Translations under genes and position numbers: made by a program
Notes under the pieces: generated by a model
The model's database searches: none
The model's input: the letters and a program-made list of their open reading frames with translations, nothing else
What the model was told of the DNA's origin: nothing
Shown here: positions 46,554-55,633 of the stretch, in pieces
Position numbering within the stretch: the stretch's first letter is position 1
How the letters are laid out: the number at the start of each line of letters is the position of its first letter
DNA from: Breznakibacter sp047600785
GTDB taxonomy: Bacteria; Bacteroidota; Bacteroidia; Bacteroidales; Marinilabiliaceae
Direction: 5' to 3'
DNA: 64,000 nt
Assembly (NCBI GenBank): GCA_047600785.1
Contig: JASGKH010000001.1
Span: 124,001 to 188,000 of the forward strand

Positions 46554-48128
46554 TTACAATGTATCCAATTTTCCCGGGTAATCGACGTTGTAGTGCAACC
46601 CCCGGCTCTCTTTACGTTTCTTGGCCATTTTAATGATCAGGTATCCTACGTTGATCTTATTCCTTAGCTCGCAGATTTTTTGCGATACCACCGATTTCTG
46701 GTACAATGCCTCTGTTTCGCGGTAAAGCACTTCCAGACGGTCCAAGGCACGGTTCAGGCGTAAGTTGCTCCGTACAATGCCCACATAGTTGCTCATAATC
46801 TGCTCCACCTCTTTGTTCGATTGGGTAATAAGCACCATTTCCTCGGGATGGGTAGTGCCTTCGTCGTTCCAGTTAGGGATGCGTTCATTGATGGTAGCTT
46901 CTTTCACCGCTTCCAGTGCATGCGCAGCAGCAGCATCGGCATAAACTACAGCCTCCAGCAACGAGTTCGATGCGAGCCGGTTGGCGCCGTGCAACCCGGT
47001 CGAGGTGCACTCGCCCGCAGAATAGAGGTTTTTTATGGAGCTCAATCCGTTCAGGTCCACCTTAATGCCGCCGCACAAGTAATGTGCGGCCGGGACCACC
47101 GGAATCTGTTGGCGGGTGATATCGAGCCCTAAGCTCAAGCATTTATGGTAAATGGTCGGGAAATGCTCCTTAACCTCTTCAGGATTTTTGTGGGTCACGT
47201 CGAGGTACACAAAATCGTCGCCCCTGTTTTTCATCTCGTTGTCGATTGCACGGGCTACAATGTCACGCGGGGCCAGGCATCCGCGCGGGTCGTATTTATG
47301 CATGAACTCTGCGCCGTCGTGCGTACGCAAAATGCCGCCAAAGCCGCGCATGGCTTCAGTAATCAGGAACGAGGGCCTTTCTGCCGGATTGTACAAAGAT
47401 GTGGGATGGAACTGTACAAACTCCATGTTTTCGATAATCCCTTTGGCGCGAAACACCATGGCGATACCGTCGCCGGTAGCGATCAGCGGATTGGTGGTGG
47501 TTTGGTATACGCTGCCCACCCCTCCGGTGGCCATCAGGGTTATCTTCGACAGGAACGTCTCTACCTTGTTGGTAGCTTTGTTCAACACATATGCACCGTG
47601 ACAAATGTTACTCCTCATCCATGGTTCCATTATTTGGCCCAAATGGTGCGGAGTGATCAGGTCCACGGCAAAGTAATGTTCGAACACGACCACGTTGGGA
47701 TGGTTTTTCACTTTTTCGGTGAGTGCCCGTTGTATTTCGGCACCTGTATTGTCCTTGTGGTGCAGGATACGGTGTTCCGAATGCCCCCCTTCGCGGTGAA
47801 GGTCGTAATGGCCATTGTCCTGCTTGTCGAACAGGGTTCCCCATTCAATCAACTGGTTGATGCAGGCAGGTGCCTGTTCCACCACTTTGCTCACGGCCTC
47901 CAGATCGCAAAGGCCATCGCCGGCCACCAAAGTATCATGTATATGTTTGTCGAAATTGTCGGGCTTGTACATGACACCGGCAATTCCGCCTTGGGCATAA
48001 GACGTGTTTGTTTCATCGAGCCTTGCCTTGGTGACAAGGGCCACCCGGCCCTTGTCGGCTACTTTTAGGGCAAAGCTTAAACCTGCAATGCCCGAACCGA
48101 TCACCATAAAATCGTAATAATGTCTCAT
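46554..48128 (-). CDS. nadB: L-aspartate oxidase
   Basis: NadB oxidises L-aspartate to iminoaspartate with FAD, the first step of the NAD quinolinate pathway. The 524-residue protein has the FAD-binding GSGIAGLSFAL at the start, TSYAQGGIAG, the active-site GGHSEHRILHHKD, and PAAHYLCGG and STGLHGANRLASNSLLE near the end. It starts at 48128; the open frame to 48233 does not fit the family. The nadA and nadC genes are not in the window. Confidence 0.94.
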   Translation of the reverse strand: MRHYYDFMVIGSGIAGLSFALKVADKGRVALVTKARLDETNTSYAQGGIAGVMYKPDNFDKHIHDTLVAGDGLCDLEAVSKVVEQAPACINQLIEWGTLFDKQDNGHYDLHREGGHSEHRILHHKDNTGAEIQRALTEKVKNHPNVVVFEHYFAVDLITPHHLGQIMEPWMRSNICHGAYVLNKATNKVETFLSKITLMATGGVGSVYQTTTNPLIATGDGIAMVFRAKGIIENMEFVQFHPTSLYNPAERPSFLITEAMRGFGGILRTHDGAEFMHKYDPRGCLAPRDIVARAIDNEMKNRGDDFVYLDVTHKNPEEVKEHFPTIYHKCLSLGLDITRQQIPVVPAAHYLCGGIKVDLNGLSSIKNLYSAGECTSTGLHGANRLASNSLLEAVVYADAAAAHALEAVKEATINERIPNWNDEGTTHPEEMVLITQSNKEVEQIMSNYVGIVRSNLRLNRALDRLEVLYRETEALYQKSVVSQKICELRNKINVGYLIIKMAKKRKESRGLHYNVDYPGKLDTL

Positions 48129-48205
48129 TTTGCAAAGGTGGGTTGAACTGGAATTGGCGGTTGCAATGTTTGTGATTTTTTTGCTACAAACAAAATGAAA
48201 GGTAC

Positions 48206-48230
48206 AAAAAAAGGGGCACACGGCCCCTTT
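48206..48230 (-). terminator. Intrinsic terminator after tsf
   Basis: On the minus strand an 8-bp stem (48230-48223 with 48217-48210) and a 5-nt loop are followed by T7. It lies 24 nt past the tsf stop and ends the ribosomal operon before nadB. Confidence 0.8.
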
Positions 48231-48254
48231 CATTATCAGTTGTGAACCTATTGG

Positions 48255-49082
48255 TTACTGGTTCAGGGTAAAGCGTTTGAAGCCGGTGGCGGTCAAACCC
48301 TTGCTAACACCGTCGAGGTATTGTTTGATAGACTTTTTGTTGTCTTTCACAAATTCTTGTTCAAGCAGGGTGCTTTCTTTGAAGAATTTGGCCAAACGCC
48401 CCTGGGCGATCTTGTCCAGCATGTTTTCTGGTTTGCCCTCGTTGCGGGCCAGTTCGCGCGCAATATCAAGCTCTTGGTCGATCTTGCTTTGGGGTACCGA
48501 GTCGGCGTTCAGTGCCACGGGAGCCATGGCAGCCACTTGCATGGCCACGTCCTTGCCCACTTGTGCATCGATACCAGCTTGGTTTAAACCAACCAAAGTA
48601 GCCAGTTTATTGCCGGGATGGATGTAAGCGGTAACGGCTTCGGCCGAAAGGAACTCGTAAGCACCGATTTCCAGTTTCTCGCCAATAACGCCCACTTGTG
48701 CAGTCACCACCTCGCTCACGGTACCGTCGGCCAGTTTAAGCTGAAGCAGCTCTTCTTTGGTGGCGGGTTTACCGGCAATGGCAGCATCCAGAATTGAAGT
48801 TGTCAATTTTACGAAGCTTTCGTTTTTGGCCACAAAGTCGGTTTCGCAGCAAAGGGCAACCAATGCGCCATATTTTCCGTCGGCCGATATTTTGGCCAAT
48901 ACGCAACCTTCGGTTGTTTCACGGTCGGCACGTTTGTTGGCCACGGCCTGTCCGCTTTTGCGGATAATCTCAATTGCTTTATCGAAATCGCCATCGGCTT
49001 CGGTGAGGGCTTTTTTACAGTCCATCATCCCGGCGCCGGTCATTTGGCGAAGTTTATTTACATCAGCAGCTGTAATAGCCAT
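48255..49082 (-). CDS. tsf: Elongation factor Ts
   Basis: EF-Ts recycles EF-Tu from its GDP form. The 275-residue protein has the N-terminal UBA region (MAITAADVNKLRQMTGAGMM), the diagnostic DCKKALTEADGDFDKAIE and ETDFVAKN. It is the last gene of rplM-rpsI-rpsB-tsf, 30 nt after rpsB. pyrH does not follow, unlike in many bacteria. Confidence 0.96.
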   Translation of the reverse strand: MAITAADVNKLRQMTGAGMMDCKKALTEADGDFDKAIEIIRKSGQAVANKRADRETTEGCVLAKISADGKYGALVALCCETDFVAKNESFVKLTTSILDAAIAGKPATKEELLQLKLADGTVSEVVTAQVGVIGEKLEIGAYEFLSAEAVTAYIHPGNKLATLVGLNQAGIDAQVGKDVAMQVAAMAPVALNADSVPQSKIDQELDIARELARNEGKPENMLDKIAQGRLAKFFKESTLLEQEFVKDNKKSIKQYLDGVSKGLTATGFKRFTLNQ

Positions 49083-49112
49083 GCGTCTATTTTTTAACGT
49101 TCAACACCTAAA

Positions 49113-49985
49113 TTATTCCTCCTCTTCGGTAACTTCGTCACCACCTTCTTCTTCAAGGTCTTCTTCGTCGAGGTCTTCTTCTTCCTCTGCGGTTTCCTCC
49201 TCTTCGGTGAATTCAGCGGTTTTTTTCGAAATTACTTTTTTACTGCCCTCTTTTTTGCCTTTAGGGGCGCCTTCACCATCGGCATCTTTGTCGAGTTTAC
49301 GCTCGTCCAGACCTTCTTTGATGGCTTTGATCATGATGTCGGTGATCAGTTCGATCGACTTGGTGGCGTCGTCGTTGGCAGGGATGATAAAATCAATGTT
49401 GGATGGGTCGGAGTTGGTGTCAACCATTCCGAATACGGGAATGCCCAGGCGATTGGCCTCACGAACCGCAATGTGTTCTTTCATGACGTCCACAACAAAC
49501 ATCGCGGCAGGAAGACGTGTAAGGTCTGCAATACTACCTAAGGTTTTCTCGAGTTTTGCCCTTTGACGGGTAATTTGGAGGCGCTCACGTTTCGAAAGGT
49601 TGCCCCACGATGAAGGATCGTGCATCAACTTATCGATGGTGCCCATTTTTTTCACAGCCTTACGGATGGTTGGGAAATTGGTAAGCATACCTCCCGGCCA
49701 GCGTTCCACCACATAGGGCATGTTTGCCGAACCTACTTTGTCGGCGATGATTTCTTTAGCTTGCTTTTTGGTAGCTACGAATAATATTTTCCGGCCCGAT
49801 TTAGCGATTTGTTTAAGGGCGTTGGCAGCTTCGTCGATTTTGACCACGGTTTTGTGCAAATCGAAAATGTGGATGCCGTTGCGCTCCATGAAAATATAGG
49901 GGGCCATGGCAGGGTTCCACTTACGTTTCAAGTGCCCGAAGTGTACACCGGCCTCTAACAGCTCATCAAAATTTGTTCTTGACAT
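49113..49985 (-). CDS. rpsB: 30S ribosomal protein S2 with acidic C-terminal tail
   Basis: The 290-residue protein has the S2 core (about residues 1-230; LEAGVHFGHLKRKWNPAM, ERWPGGMLTNF, PVFGMVDTNSDP) and an unusual C-terminal extension of about 55 residues. Its last 35 residues are mostly Glu and Asp (TEEEETAEEEEDLDEEDL and onward), coded by low-complexity GAG/GAA/GAC. The core is typical; S2 of E. coli has 241 residues and no such tail. It lies between rpsI and tsf. Confidence 0.95.
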   Translation of the reverse strand: MSRTNFDELLEAGVHFGHLKRKWNPAMAPYIFMERNGIHIFDLHKTVVKIDEAANALKQIAKSGRKILFVATKKQAKEIIADKVGSANMPYVVERWPGGMLTNFPTIRKAVKKMGTIDKLMHDPSSWGNLSKRERLQITRQRAKLEKTLGSIADLTRLPAAMFVVDVMKEHIAVREANRLGIPVFGMVDTNSDPSNIDFIIPANDDATKSIELITDIMIKAIKEGLDERKLDKDADGEGAPKGKKEGSKKVISKKTAEFTEEEETAEEEEDLDEEDLEEEGGDEVTEEEE

Positions 49986-50095
49986 TGTTTGTTTTTTTTA
50001 GTCGTTTACATTCTTCATTCGTCAATCAACCGGCAAGTAGTCCTAAAAGAGACAGGAGTCTTACTGGTTTAGATACTAAACGTACCCGGAAAATA

Positions 50096-50482
50096 TTAAC
50101 GTTTGCTGAATTGGAATCTTTTGCGGGCTTTTGGACGACCCGGCTTTTTACGTTCAACCACGCGTGAATCGCGGGTCATGAAACCTTGGGCCCTTAGGGC
50201 CGGTTTGTCTTCGGCGTTGATTTTTACCAATGCGCGCGCAATTGCCAAACGTAATGCTTCGGCTTGTCCTTTCACACCGCCGCCGGCCAGGTTCACTTTA
50301 ATATCGTACTTACCGACCACACCTAAGGTGTTAAGAGGTTGTTTTACGATATATTGGAGAATGCCGGAGGGGAAATAGTTAGACAATTCGCGGTTGTTGA
50401 TGGTAATATCGCCTTTGCCTTCTTTAAGGTAAACACGGGCAATGGCCGCTTTCCTTCTTCCGATAGCGTTGATTACTTCCAT
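50096..50482 (-). CDS. rpsI: 30S ribosomal protein S9
   Basis: The 128-residue protein has the S9 core and the basic C-terminal end GRPKARKRFQFSKR that reaches into the P site. Typical blocks are IGRRKAAIARVYLKEGKGDITIN, read in parts, and GGGVKGQAEALRLAIARAL. It lies 5 nt after rplM. Confidence 0.96.
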   Translation of the reverse strand: MEVINAIGRRKAAIARVYLKEGKGDITINNRELSNYFPSGILQYIVKQPLNTLGVVGKYDIKVNLAGGGVKGQAEALRLAIARALVKINAEDKPALRAQGFMTRDSRVVERKKPGRPKARKRFQFSKR

Positions 50483-50487
50483 ATTGC

Positions 50488-50943
50488 TTATTTAATCGAA
50501 TTTAAATCAATAACCTTGGGGTTCTGAGCCTGATGCTTGTGCTCGGCGCCTACGTAAACATGCAAGTTGCGGTAGATGGCGCGACCCAGTTTGGTTTTAG
50601 GCAACATGCCCTTAATGGTTTTTTCAACCAACTTTTCAGGGCTTTTGGCAAAAATTTCCTTGGGGCTTACTTGTGTTTGGCCACCAGGATAGCCGCTGTA
50701 GAAGAAATGCAAACGGTCTTCCCATTTTGCACCGGTCAATTTTACCTTGTCGGCATTGATGATAATCACATTGTCGCCACAGTCAACATGGGGAGTGAAA
50801 TTCGGTTTGTATTTGCCGCGGAGCAATTTGGCCACTTTCGAGCCCAAACGTCCCAACACCTGGTCGGTCGCATCTACAATAACCCACTCTTTTTTAACCG
50901 TTGCACTGTTGGCCGAGATCGTTTTGTAACTTAACGTATCCAC
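50488..50943 (-). CDS. rplM: 50S ribosomal protein L13
   Basis: The 151-residue protein matches L13 of Bacteroidota, which begins MDTLSYKT; here that Met is coded by GTG at 50943, with an AAGGAAG Shine-Dalgarno-like sequence just before it. Blocks VVDATDQVLGRLGSKVAKLL and DKVKLTGAKW are typical. It is the first gene of the four-gene ribosomal operon, which has a strong promoter about 160 nt upstream and therefore a leader of some 150 nt. Confidence 0.95.
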   Translation of the reverse strand: MDTLSYKTISANSATVKKEWVIVDATDQVLGRLGSKVAKLLRGKYKPNFTPHVDCGDNVIIINADKVKLTGAKWEDRLHFFYSGYPGGQTQVSPKEIFAKSPEKLVEKTIKGMLPKTKLGRAIYRNLHVYVGAEHKHQAQNPKVIDLNSIK

Positions 50944-51101
50944 TGTCTTCCTTTTTTAAGTTAATCCAACATTAATTTTTAAAATACTCTGGCACAACCC
51001 TCTATCTACAGCTGCAAGTTATTAACACGCTGACTGTTGATAACTGCCGTAACATACTGAAAAATATCGAATTGCGCTGTTGCACGGATAATAATCGGGC
51101 G

Positions 51102-51132
51102 CAAAAGTAGCAGATATTTTTGTGATAGCCAA
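51102..51132 (-). promoter_or_regulatory. Promoter of the rplM-rpsI-rpsB-tsf operon
   Basis: On the minus strand TTG (51132-51130) is followed after 20 nt by TACTTTTG (51109-51102), a match to TTG-N17-23-TAnnTTTG. Transcription would start near 51095, giving a leader of about 150 nt before the GTG at 50943. Confidence 0.6.
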
Positions 51133-51224
51133 TTAATTTGGAAGTTTTTTGGAATGTTGGATCTCCTGCCATGTTTCGCGGGGGCAAAATCAGGTTGGGC
51201 AATAAAGGCCAATCCTGGTTCGCG

Positions 51225-52817
51225 TCAATTTGCCTTGGGGTATTTGATGGGATCAAGGCATGTTTCCATACGGTGCCGGTCAAAAAAGTCTTGCCGGTAC
51301 ACATCATTGTACTTTACTAGCGATCCGTTGGCAAGCACATCGCATGTAATGTACCGTAAACAAACCCCTATTTCTTTTTTCAACGCAATATGTCCCGATG
51401 TATGGTTGTCCAATTGTTTGTCCATTTGGTTAACCGATGTACTGTCGAGCAAAAGCGTGGCCAAATAGCGTGGGTCCTGTACGCGGACGCATCCATGTGA
51501 AAGGGCACGGAATTGGCGGGTAAAGTAACTTTTGGCATTGGTGTCGTGCAAATAAATGCTTTCGCTGTTGTTGAACAAAAATTTCAGCGTCCCCAATGCA
51601 TTATCGGCCCCCGAAGGTTGGGACACGTTATAGGGCAGATATTCCGAGTCTTTGAACTGGTGGAGAACCGAGCTGTTGGGCATTGATTGCCCTGACCATG
51701 TGGCCACTTTGTACCCTTTTTTCTCCAGGTAGGTTGAATCGCGGCGCATGGCAGGGATTATTTCGTTGCGGATGATGCTGGTAGGGATATTCCATGAAGG
51801 GTACGTGATGATGTGGCTGATCTTGCCGCTCAGTATCGGCGTGGGGGTATCGGGCGCCCCTACAACGACACGTGTTGTATGGATCACTTTTTTGTTTTGG
51901 ACCATTTCGAGCTTGAACGACGGGATGTTGACCCATACGTAAGTGTCCGGCAATGGAGGATTTTGCCGTAGACGTTCCAGATTCAGTTCAAGTAGTTTGA
52001 ACCATTCGTAGCGATCTTTCAGAAGCAAAGCGTACGTGTCGAAATTGCATTGCCCGGTGACGTTTAATCCCGATGCTTTTTGGAACGAAGCCAGTAGCTT
52101 AGATTGCCAGAATTTGTTTTTGGGCAATCCGTCGGTATCGTATCCCATTTGTTTGAAAAGGTTCCAGAAAGTGGGGTCAATCGTTGAACTGTCGTAAAGG
52201 GTAAACGGATAGGCGCTGTAAATGGGGAAATCGATGGCCGATGCAGCTTGTTGCAGCCTTGAATATTGAGGAAACGAGGGTTGTAAATGTTCCAGCACGC
52301 TTTTGAAATTTCCTGTTTCAATGGCACCATCCAGTCCGTCGGAAAGTTGTTTTTGAAAAAACACGTGCTCTTGTTCTTCCAAAATACTTTTGGTTCGGAC
52401 AATCCCGAACGAAATGTGGGAGAAGAAGATTAGTGCCGTTTGTGTAACCATCACTTCGCATGTTGCCAAATCGGCCGAATGGGTGTTCTGCAAAGAGTAG
52501 TTGCTCGGATTAAGGCCCCATTGATATGCATGGGCCAACGTTTCGTGCAATTGATAATAAGCACTTGACTTTTGGCCATTGGGAAACCATATAGGCTCAA
52601 AATTGCGTTTTTGGTAAACAGAAGAGACCAGTTTGGCCAATGTACCGGTTGACGGGTGGTGTCTGAAGTACAGGTCAATCTCCTTGGAAGTGACCATCCC
52701 GTTTGCCGAAGAGGTAACATTTGTCTGCTGAAAGTCCTGTGTTTGTGTTTTGGGCCTGCAAGCGGGGCCAAATACACACATTAATAAAACAAGGACGATG
52801 GTTCGCTTAGGAATCAT
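51225..52817 (-). CDS. L,D-transpeptidase, YcbB/YkuD type, lipoprotein
   Basis: The 530-residue protein has a lipoprotein signal ending in the lipobox FGPAC near residue 21, so it is anchored to a membrane and faces the periplasm. The C-terminal YkuD domain has the HGCVRVQDP active-site motif with the nucleophilic Cys, after RALS. A peptidoglycan-binding-like segment lies at about 210-270 (GYDTDGLPKNKF...). Enzymes of this group form 3-3 cross-links in peptidoglycan. The family start is at 52817, with a second ATG at 52823. Confidence 0.9.
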   Translation of the reverse strand: MIPKRTIVLVLLMCVFGPACRPKTQTQDFQQTNVTSSANGMVTSKEIDLYFRHHPSTGTLAKLVSSVYQKRNFEPIWFPNGQKSSAYYQLHETLAHAYQWGLNPSNYSLQNTHSADLATCEVMVTQTALIFFSHISFGIVRTKSILEEQEHVFFQKQLSDGLDGAIETGNFKSVLEHLQPSFPQYSRLQQAASAIDFPIYSAYPFTLYDSSTIDPTFWNLFKQMGYDTDGLPKNKFWQSKLLASFQKASGLNVTGQCNFDTYALLLKDRYEWFKLLELNLERLRQNPPLPDTYVWVNIPSFKLEMVQNKKVIHTTRVVVGAPDTPTPILSGKISHIITYPSWNIPTSIIRNEIIPAMRRDSTYLEKKGYKVATWSGQSMPNSSVLHQFKDSEYLPYNVSQPSGADNALGTLKFLFNNSESIYLHDTNAKSYFTRQFRALSHGCVRVQDPRYLATLLLDSTSVNQMDKQLDNHTSGHIALKKEIGVCLRYITCDVLANGSLVKYNDVYRQDFFDRHRMETCLDPIKYPKAN

Positions 52818-52867
52818 GAACAATGAGTTTGGTTAGGGATTATAACAATTTAGTGTGCAAAAATGGG

Positions 52868-53902
52868 TTAGTTTTTGAATGGTTGGCTGGTTTTTATCCA
52901 ATCAGCGGTTTCTTTCAATGTATCTTTAATTGGTCTGAAAGTAATTCCGAACCGGTTGATGATTTTTTTGGACGAATAATATGACACAGAATGTGACGTT
53001 CGAGCATTTTCGCGCGTAAGCGAGATCTTTTTGGCAAACAGCGCATTTAGCAGCCAATCCAAACGCCAGGCCAGTTCTGTCATCGGCTTACTGGCATAAA
53101 TATACGGAGGAACCGACCCGAACGCTCCGGCCATGTTCGTAAAGAGGTTTCGATAGCTTAGGTTTTCAGAAACTAAAACAAAACGCTCATCTTTGCAATC
53201 GCTTTCCATCAGGGCATACATGGCGTTCACCACGTCGCGCACATCCACAAATCCGGTAATGCCGTTGGTATAATATTTTAGTCCTTTTTGTGAAAGGCCC
53301 CATATAGCCCCGGAACTTTTGGTGACATCGCCGGGGCCAAGTATGACCGCCGGATTAACGATAACCGTGGGCATTCCTTCTTTGGTCCCGCGCCAGACTT
53401 CCATTTCGGCCATGAATTTGCTCCACGAATAGGCCGAATGGTCGTCATCGTTCTGCCAGGCCGTTTCTTCGTCGATGAAGTGGCCGTTTACCGGCGATCC
53501 AAGCGCCCCAATGGAACTGACGTGGCATAGTTTCTCAATACCTGATTCAATGCAGGCGTTTACGACGTTGGCAGTGCCCTCCTGGTTCACCAGAAACATT
53601 TGTTCTTTGTCATGGGGATCAAAGCTCACCATGGCTGCACAATGGTACACTTTCGATGTCCCGTCCAATGCGTCCAATATGGAATAATAGTCCGTCACAT
53701 CCCCTTTTATCCATTCTATCGGTTTGGCACCCGGCATGGTTCCATCCCCGTAGAACCTCATCAGTCCGGCCCATTTGGTTATTTGTTCATGCGAACGGTA
53801 CATGGCCTTTACCTGATGGCCTTCTGCCATAAGCTTGTGCAACAAGTGGGAACCAACCAGGCCGGTTGCGCCGGTAACCAATATTTTTTTTGATAGGGAC
53901 AT
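52868..53902 (-). CDS. NAD-dependent epimerase/dehydratase (extended SDR)
   Basis: The 344-residue protein has the nucleotide motif GATGLVGSHLL at about residues 10-20, a later VSSIGALG, and the catalytic pair in AYSWSKFMAE (Tyr-xxx-Lys). It is of the dihydroflavonol-reductase-like extended SDR group common in Bacteroidota. The substrate cannot be read from the sequence. It shares its strand with OsmC and the L,D-transpeptidase gene, with gaps of 39 and 50 nt. Confidence 0.87.
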   Translation of the reverse strand: MSLSKKILVTGATGLVGSHLLHKLMAEGHQVKAMYRSHEQITKWAGLMRFYGDGTMPGAKPIEWIKGDVTDYYSILDALDGTSKVYHCAAMVSFDPHDKEQMFLVNQEGTANVVNACIESGIEKLCHVSSIGALGSPVNGHFIDEETAWQNDDDHSAYSWSKFMAEMEVWRGTKEGMPTVIVNPAVILGPGDVTKSSGAIWGLSQKGLKYYTNGITGFVDVRDVVNAMYALMESDCKDERFVLVSENLSYRNLFTNMAGAFGSVPPYIYASKPMTELAWRLDWLLNALFAKKISLTRENARTSHSVSYYSSKKIINRFGITFRPIKDTLKETADWIKTSQPFKN

Positions 53903-53941
53903 TGCAGTGCTAAAGATGTAGAGGAACGACGTTGGTGCGTT

Positions 53942-54355
53942 TTAGAGGTTCTCCCAGTTGAATATTACGGTTTGCTTCAGGCCGGAGTGCACGCTCAACG
54001 GTACGGGACTTATTCCGGCTACGCTTTCGATCAGTCTTTTTTGCTCATCGGTATATCCTTTCGAGGGAAATTTAAACTCCATCACGACTTCGGCAACCCG
54101 GCGTGGGTTTTCGGCCATTATTTTGGTAATCTCCAGTTCGGTACCTTTCAGATCGATTTGGTTATCCATGGCTTTGATGCCCATGATGGTCATGATGCAA
54201 TTGCCCAGAGAAGTAGCCAACAGGTCGGTCGGAGAAAAGGACTCGCCTTTGCCGCGGTTGTCGACAGGGGCATCGGTCACTATCACGGTGCCAGATTGTA
54301 AATGGATGTTTTCGGTGCGTAAATCACCAAGATAGGTGGTTTTTACTGTGGGCAT
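53942..54355 (-). CDS. OsmC-family protein lacking the second cysteine
   Basis: The 137-residue protein has the OsmC/Ohr fold, with the first cysteine in TSLGNCIMTIMGIKA near residue 52. The second catalytic cysteine, which in OsmC and Ohr relatives lies in a CPV-like motif, is replaced by serine in GISPVPLSVHSGL near residue 118. The disulfide-forming peroxide chemistry of typical OsmC would therefore not work, so it may be a different thiol enzyme or a binding protein. It is the first of three adjacent minus-strand genes. Confidence 0.86.
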   Translation of the reverse strand: MPTVKTTYLGDLRTENIHLQSGTVIVTDAPVDNRGKGESFSPTDLLATSLGNCIMTIMGIKAMDNQIDLKGTELEITKIMAENPRRVAEVVMEFKFPSKGYTDEQKRLIESVAGISPVPLSVHSGLKQTVIFNWENL

Positions 54356-54480
54356 TTTGTGAGATTTTTAAGTGGCGTAAATTACAAATTATTTGGTATT
54401 TGCGACCCACGTGTTTTATGTCGGCAGGTTAACCTTGTGACATTCCACAATGATCAAAACACAATTTCGGGGCGTTTGGT

Positions 54481-54512
54481 TTTGTGCGTTTAACCTTTAT
54501 CGTCTATCTTTC
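54481..54512 (+). promoter_or_regulatory. Promoter of ribE
   Basis: TTTG (54481-54484) is followed after 20 nt by TATCTTTC (54505-54512), one mismatch to TAnnTTTG. The ATG lies 26 nt further. There is no sign of an FMN riboswitch in the leader. Confidence 0.45.
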
Positions 54513-54538
54513 GGGCTTAAAAATTAAAACCAACTGCC

Positions 54539-55144
54539 ATGTTTTCGGGTATTGTAGAAGAAGCAGCAATTGTAAGAAAGGTAGAGCAGGATAAGGGCAA
54601 TGTGCATATTACCATGTCGTGTTCGTTTGTAAATGAATTGAAAATAGACCAAAGTGTGTCGCACAATGGAGTTTGCCTCACGGTGGTGGAAAAGGAGTTG
54701 GATACATATACCGTAACGGCGATTCGCGAGACGCTGGAAAAATCAAATCTTGGCCTTTTGCAACCCGGAGATAAAGTGAACCTTGAACGCAGCATGGTAA
54801 TGAACGGTCGCTTGGACGGCCACATCGTGCAGGGACATGTCGATCAGACCGCACGTTGCACCGAGGTCGCCGAGGCTGACGGCTCATGGTATTTTACGTT
54901 CCAGTATGGCATCGATAAAGAAAAAGCTGCACAAGGTTACATGACCGTTGAAAAAGGATCGGTGTGCGTGAACGGGGTTAGCCTCACGGTGGTGAACAGC
55001 CGTGATGACCGTTTTTCGGTAGCCATTATCCCATACACCTATCAATTTACCAATTTTCATCAAATTAAGGCCGGGAGTACGGTCAACATAGAATTCGACA
55101 TTTTGGGCAAATACATTAGCCGTATCATGGCCCTGAAAGGATAA
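54539..55144 (+). CDS. ribE: Riboflavin synthase alpha subunit
   Basis: The 201-residue protein has the twin domains of riboflavin synthase, each with the MFSGIVEE-like start. The motifs SVSHNGVCLTVVEKELDTY and CVNGVSLTVVNSRDDRF are paired at residues 40 and 140. It dismutates two 6,7-dimethyl-8-ribityllumazine molecules. A guanine-deaminase-like gene follows after 12 nt, so both may share a transcript. The other rib genes are not in the window. Confidence 0.94.
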   Translation: MFSGIVEEAAIVRKVEQDKGNVHITMSCSFVNELKIDQSVSHNGVCLTVVEKELDTYTVTAIRETLEKSNLGLLQPGDKVNLERSMVMNGRLDGHIVQGHVDQTARCTEVAEADGSWYFTFQYGIDKEKAAQGYMTVEKGSVCVNGVSLTVVNSRDDRFSVAIIPYTYQFTNFHQIKAGSTVNIEFDILGKYISRIMALKG

Positions 55145-55156
55145 CTCGTTTTTAAT

Positions 55157-55633
55157 ATGGACAATCGTCAACATGATGTACACATGCTCGAAGCCATAAG
55201 GCTTTCTGAAGAGGGTGTATTGCACGGGGGAGGCCCCTTTGGTGCAGTGGTGGTCAAAGATGGCAAGATAGTGGGAAAAGGGTACAACCAAGTCACTCTG
55301 GCGAATGATCCTACTGCACACGCCGAAGTGACCGCCATCCGGGATGCGGCCAAAACGCTGGGAACGTTCGATTTGAGCGGGTGCACTATTTATACCTCGT
55401 GCGAGCCCTGTCCCATGTGTTTGGGTGCCATTTATTGGGCGCGGCTGGGAAAAGTGTTTTATGGGAACAATAAAATTGACGCGGCAAGAATTGGCTTTGA
55501 CGACAAGTTTATTTATGAAGAACTTGACCGGCCGATTGCACAAAGAGCCGTACCCATGGTGCGCTTAATGCCTGAAAAATCGGCCCGGGCATTTGAAATG
55601 TGGGGAGATAAGGCCGACAGAAAAGAATATTGA
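55157..55633 (+). CDS. Nucleoside deaminase, guanine-deaminase (GuaD) type
   Basis: The 158-residue zinc deaminase has THAEVTAIR with the catalytic Glu and CEPCPMCLGAIYWA with two Cys ligands. The N-terminal GGGPFGAVVVKDGKIV and the C-terminal FDDKFIYEEL are characteristic of the GuaD group, which deaminates guanine to xanthine. TadA-type tRNA deaminases share the core but differ in the C-terminal region. It is downstream of ribE, which fits purine to flavin metabolism only loosely. Confidence 0.86.
   Translation: MDNRQHDVHMLEAIRLSEEGVLHGGGPFGAVVVKDGKIVGKGYNQVTLANDPTAHAEVTAIRDAAKTLGTFDLSGCTIYTSCEPCPMCLGAIYWARLGKVFYGNNKIDAARIGFDDKFIYEELDRPIAQRAVPMVRLMPEKSARAFEMWGDKADRKEY

Noticed and set aside
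47145..48068. Long open frame of 307 codons on the plus strand across nadB
   Set aside because: It is the antisense shadow of nadB; the minus-strand product matches L-aspartate oxidase across its length, while the plus-strand product has no family features.
54356..54538. FMN riboswitch before ribE
   Set aside because: The leader after the promoter at 54481-54512 is under 40 nt, too short for an FMN aptamer.
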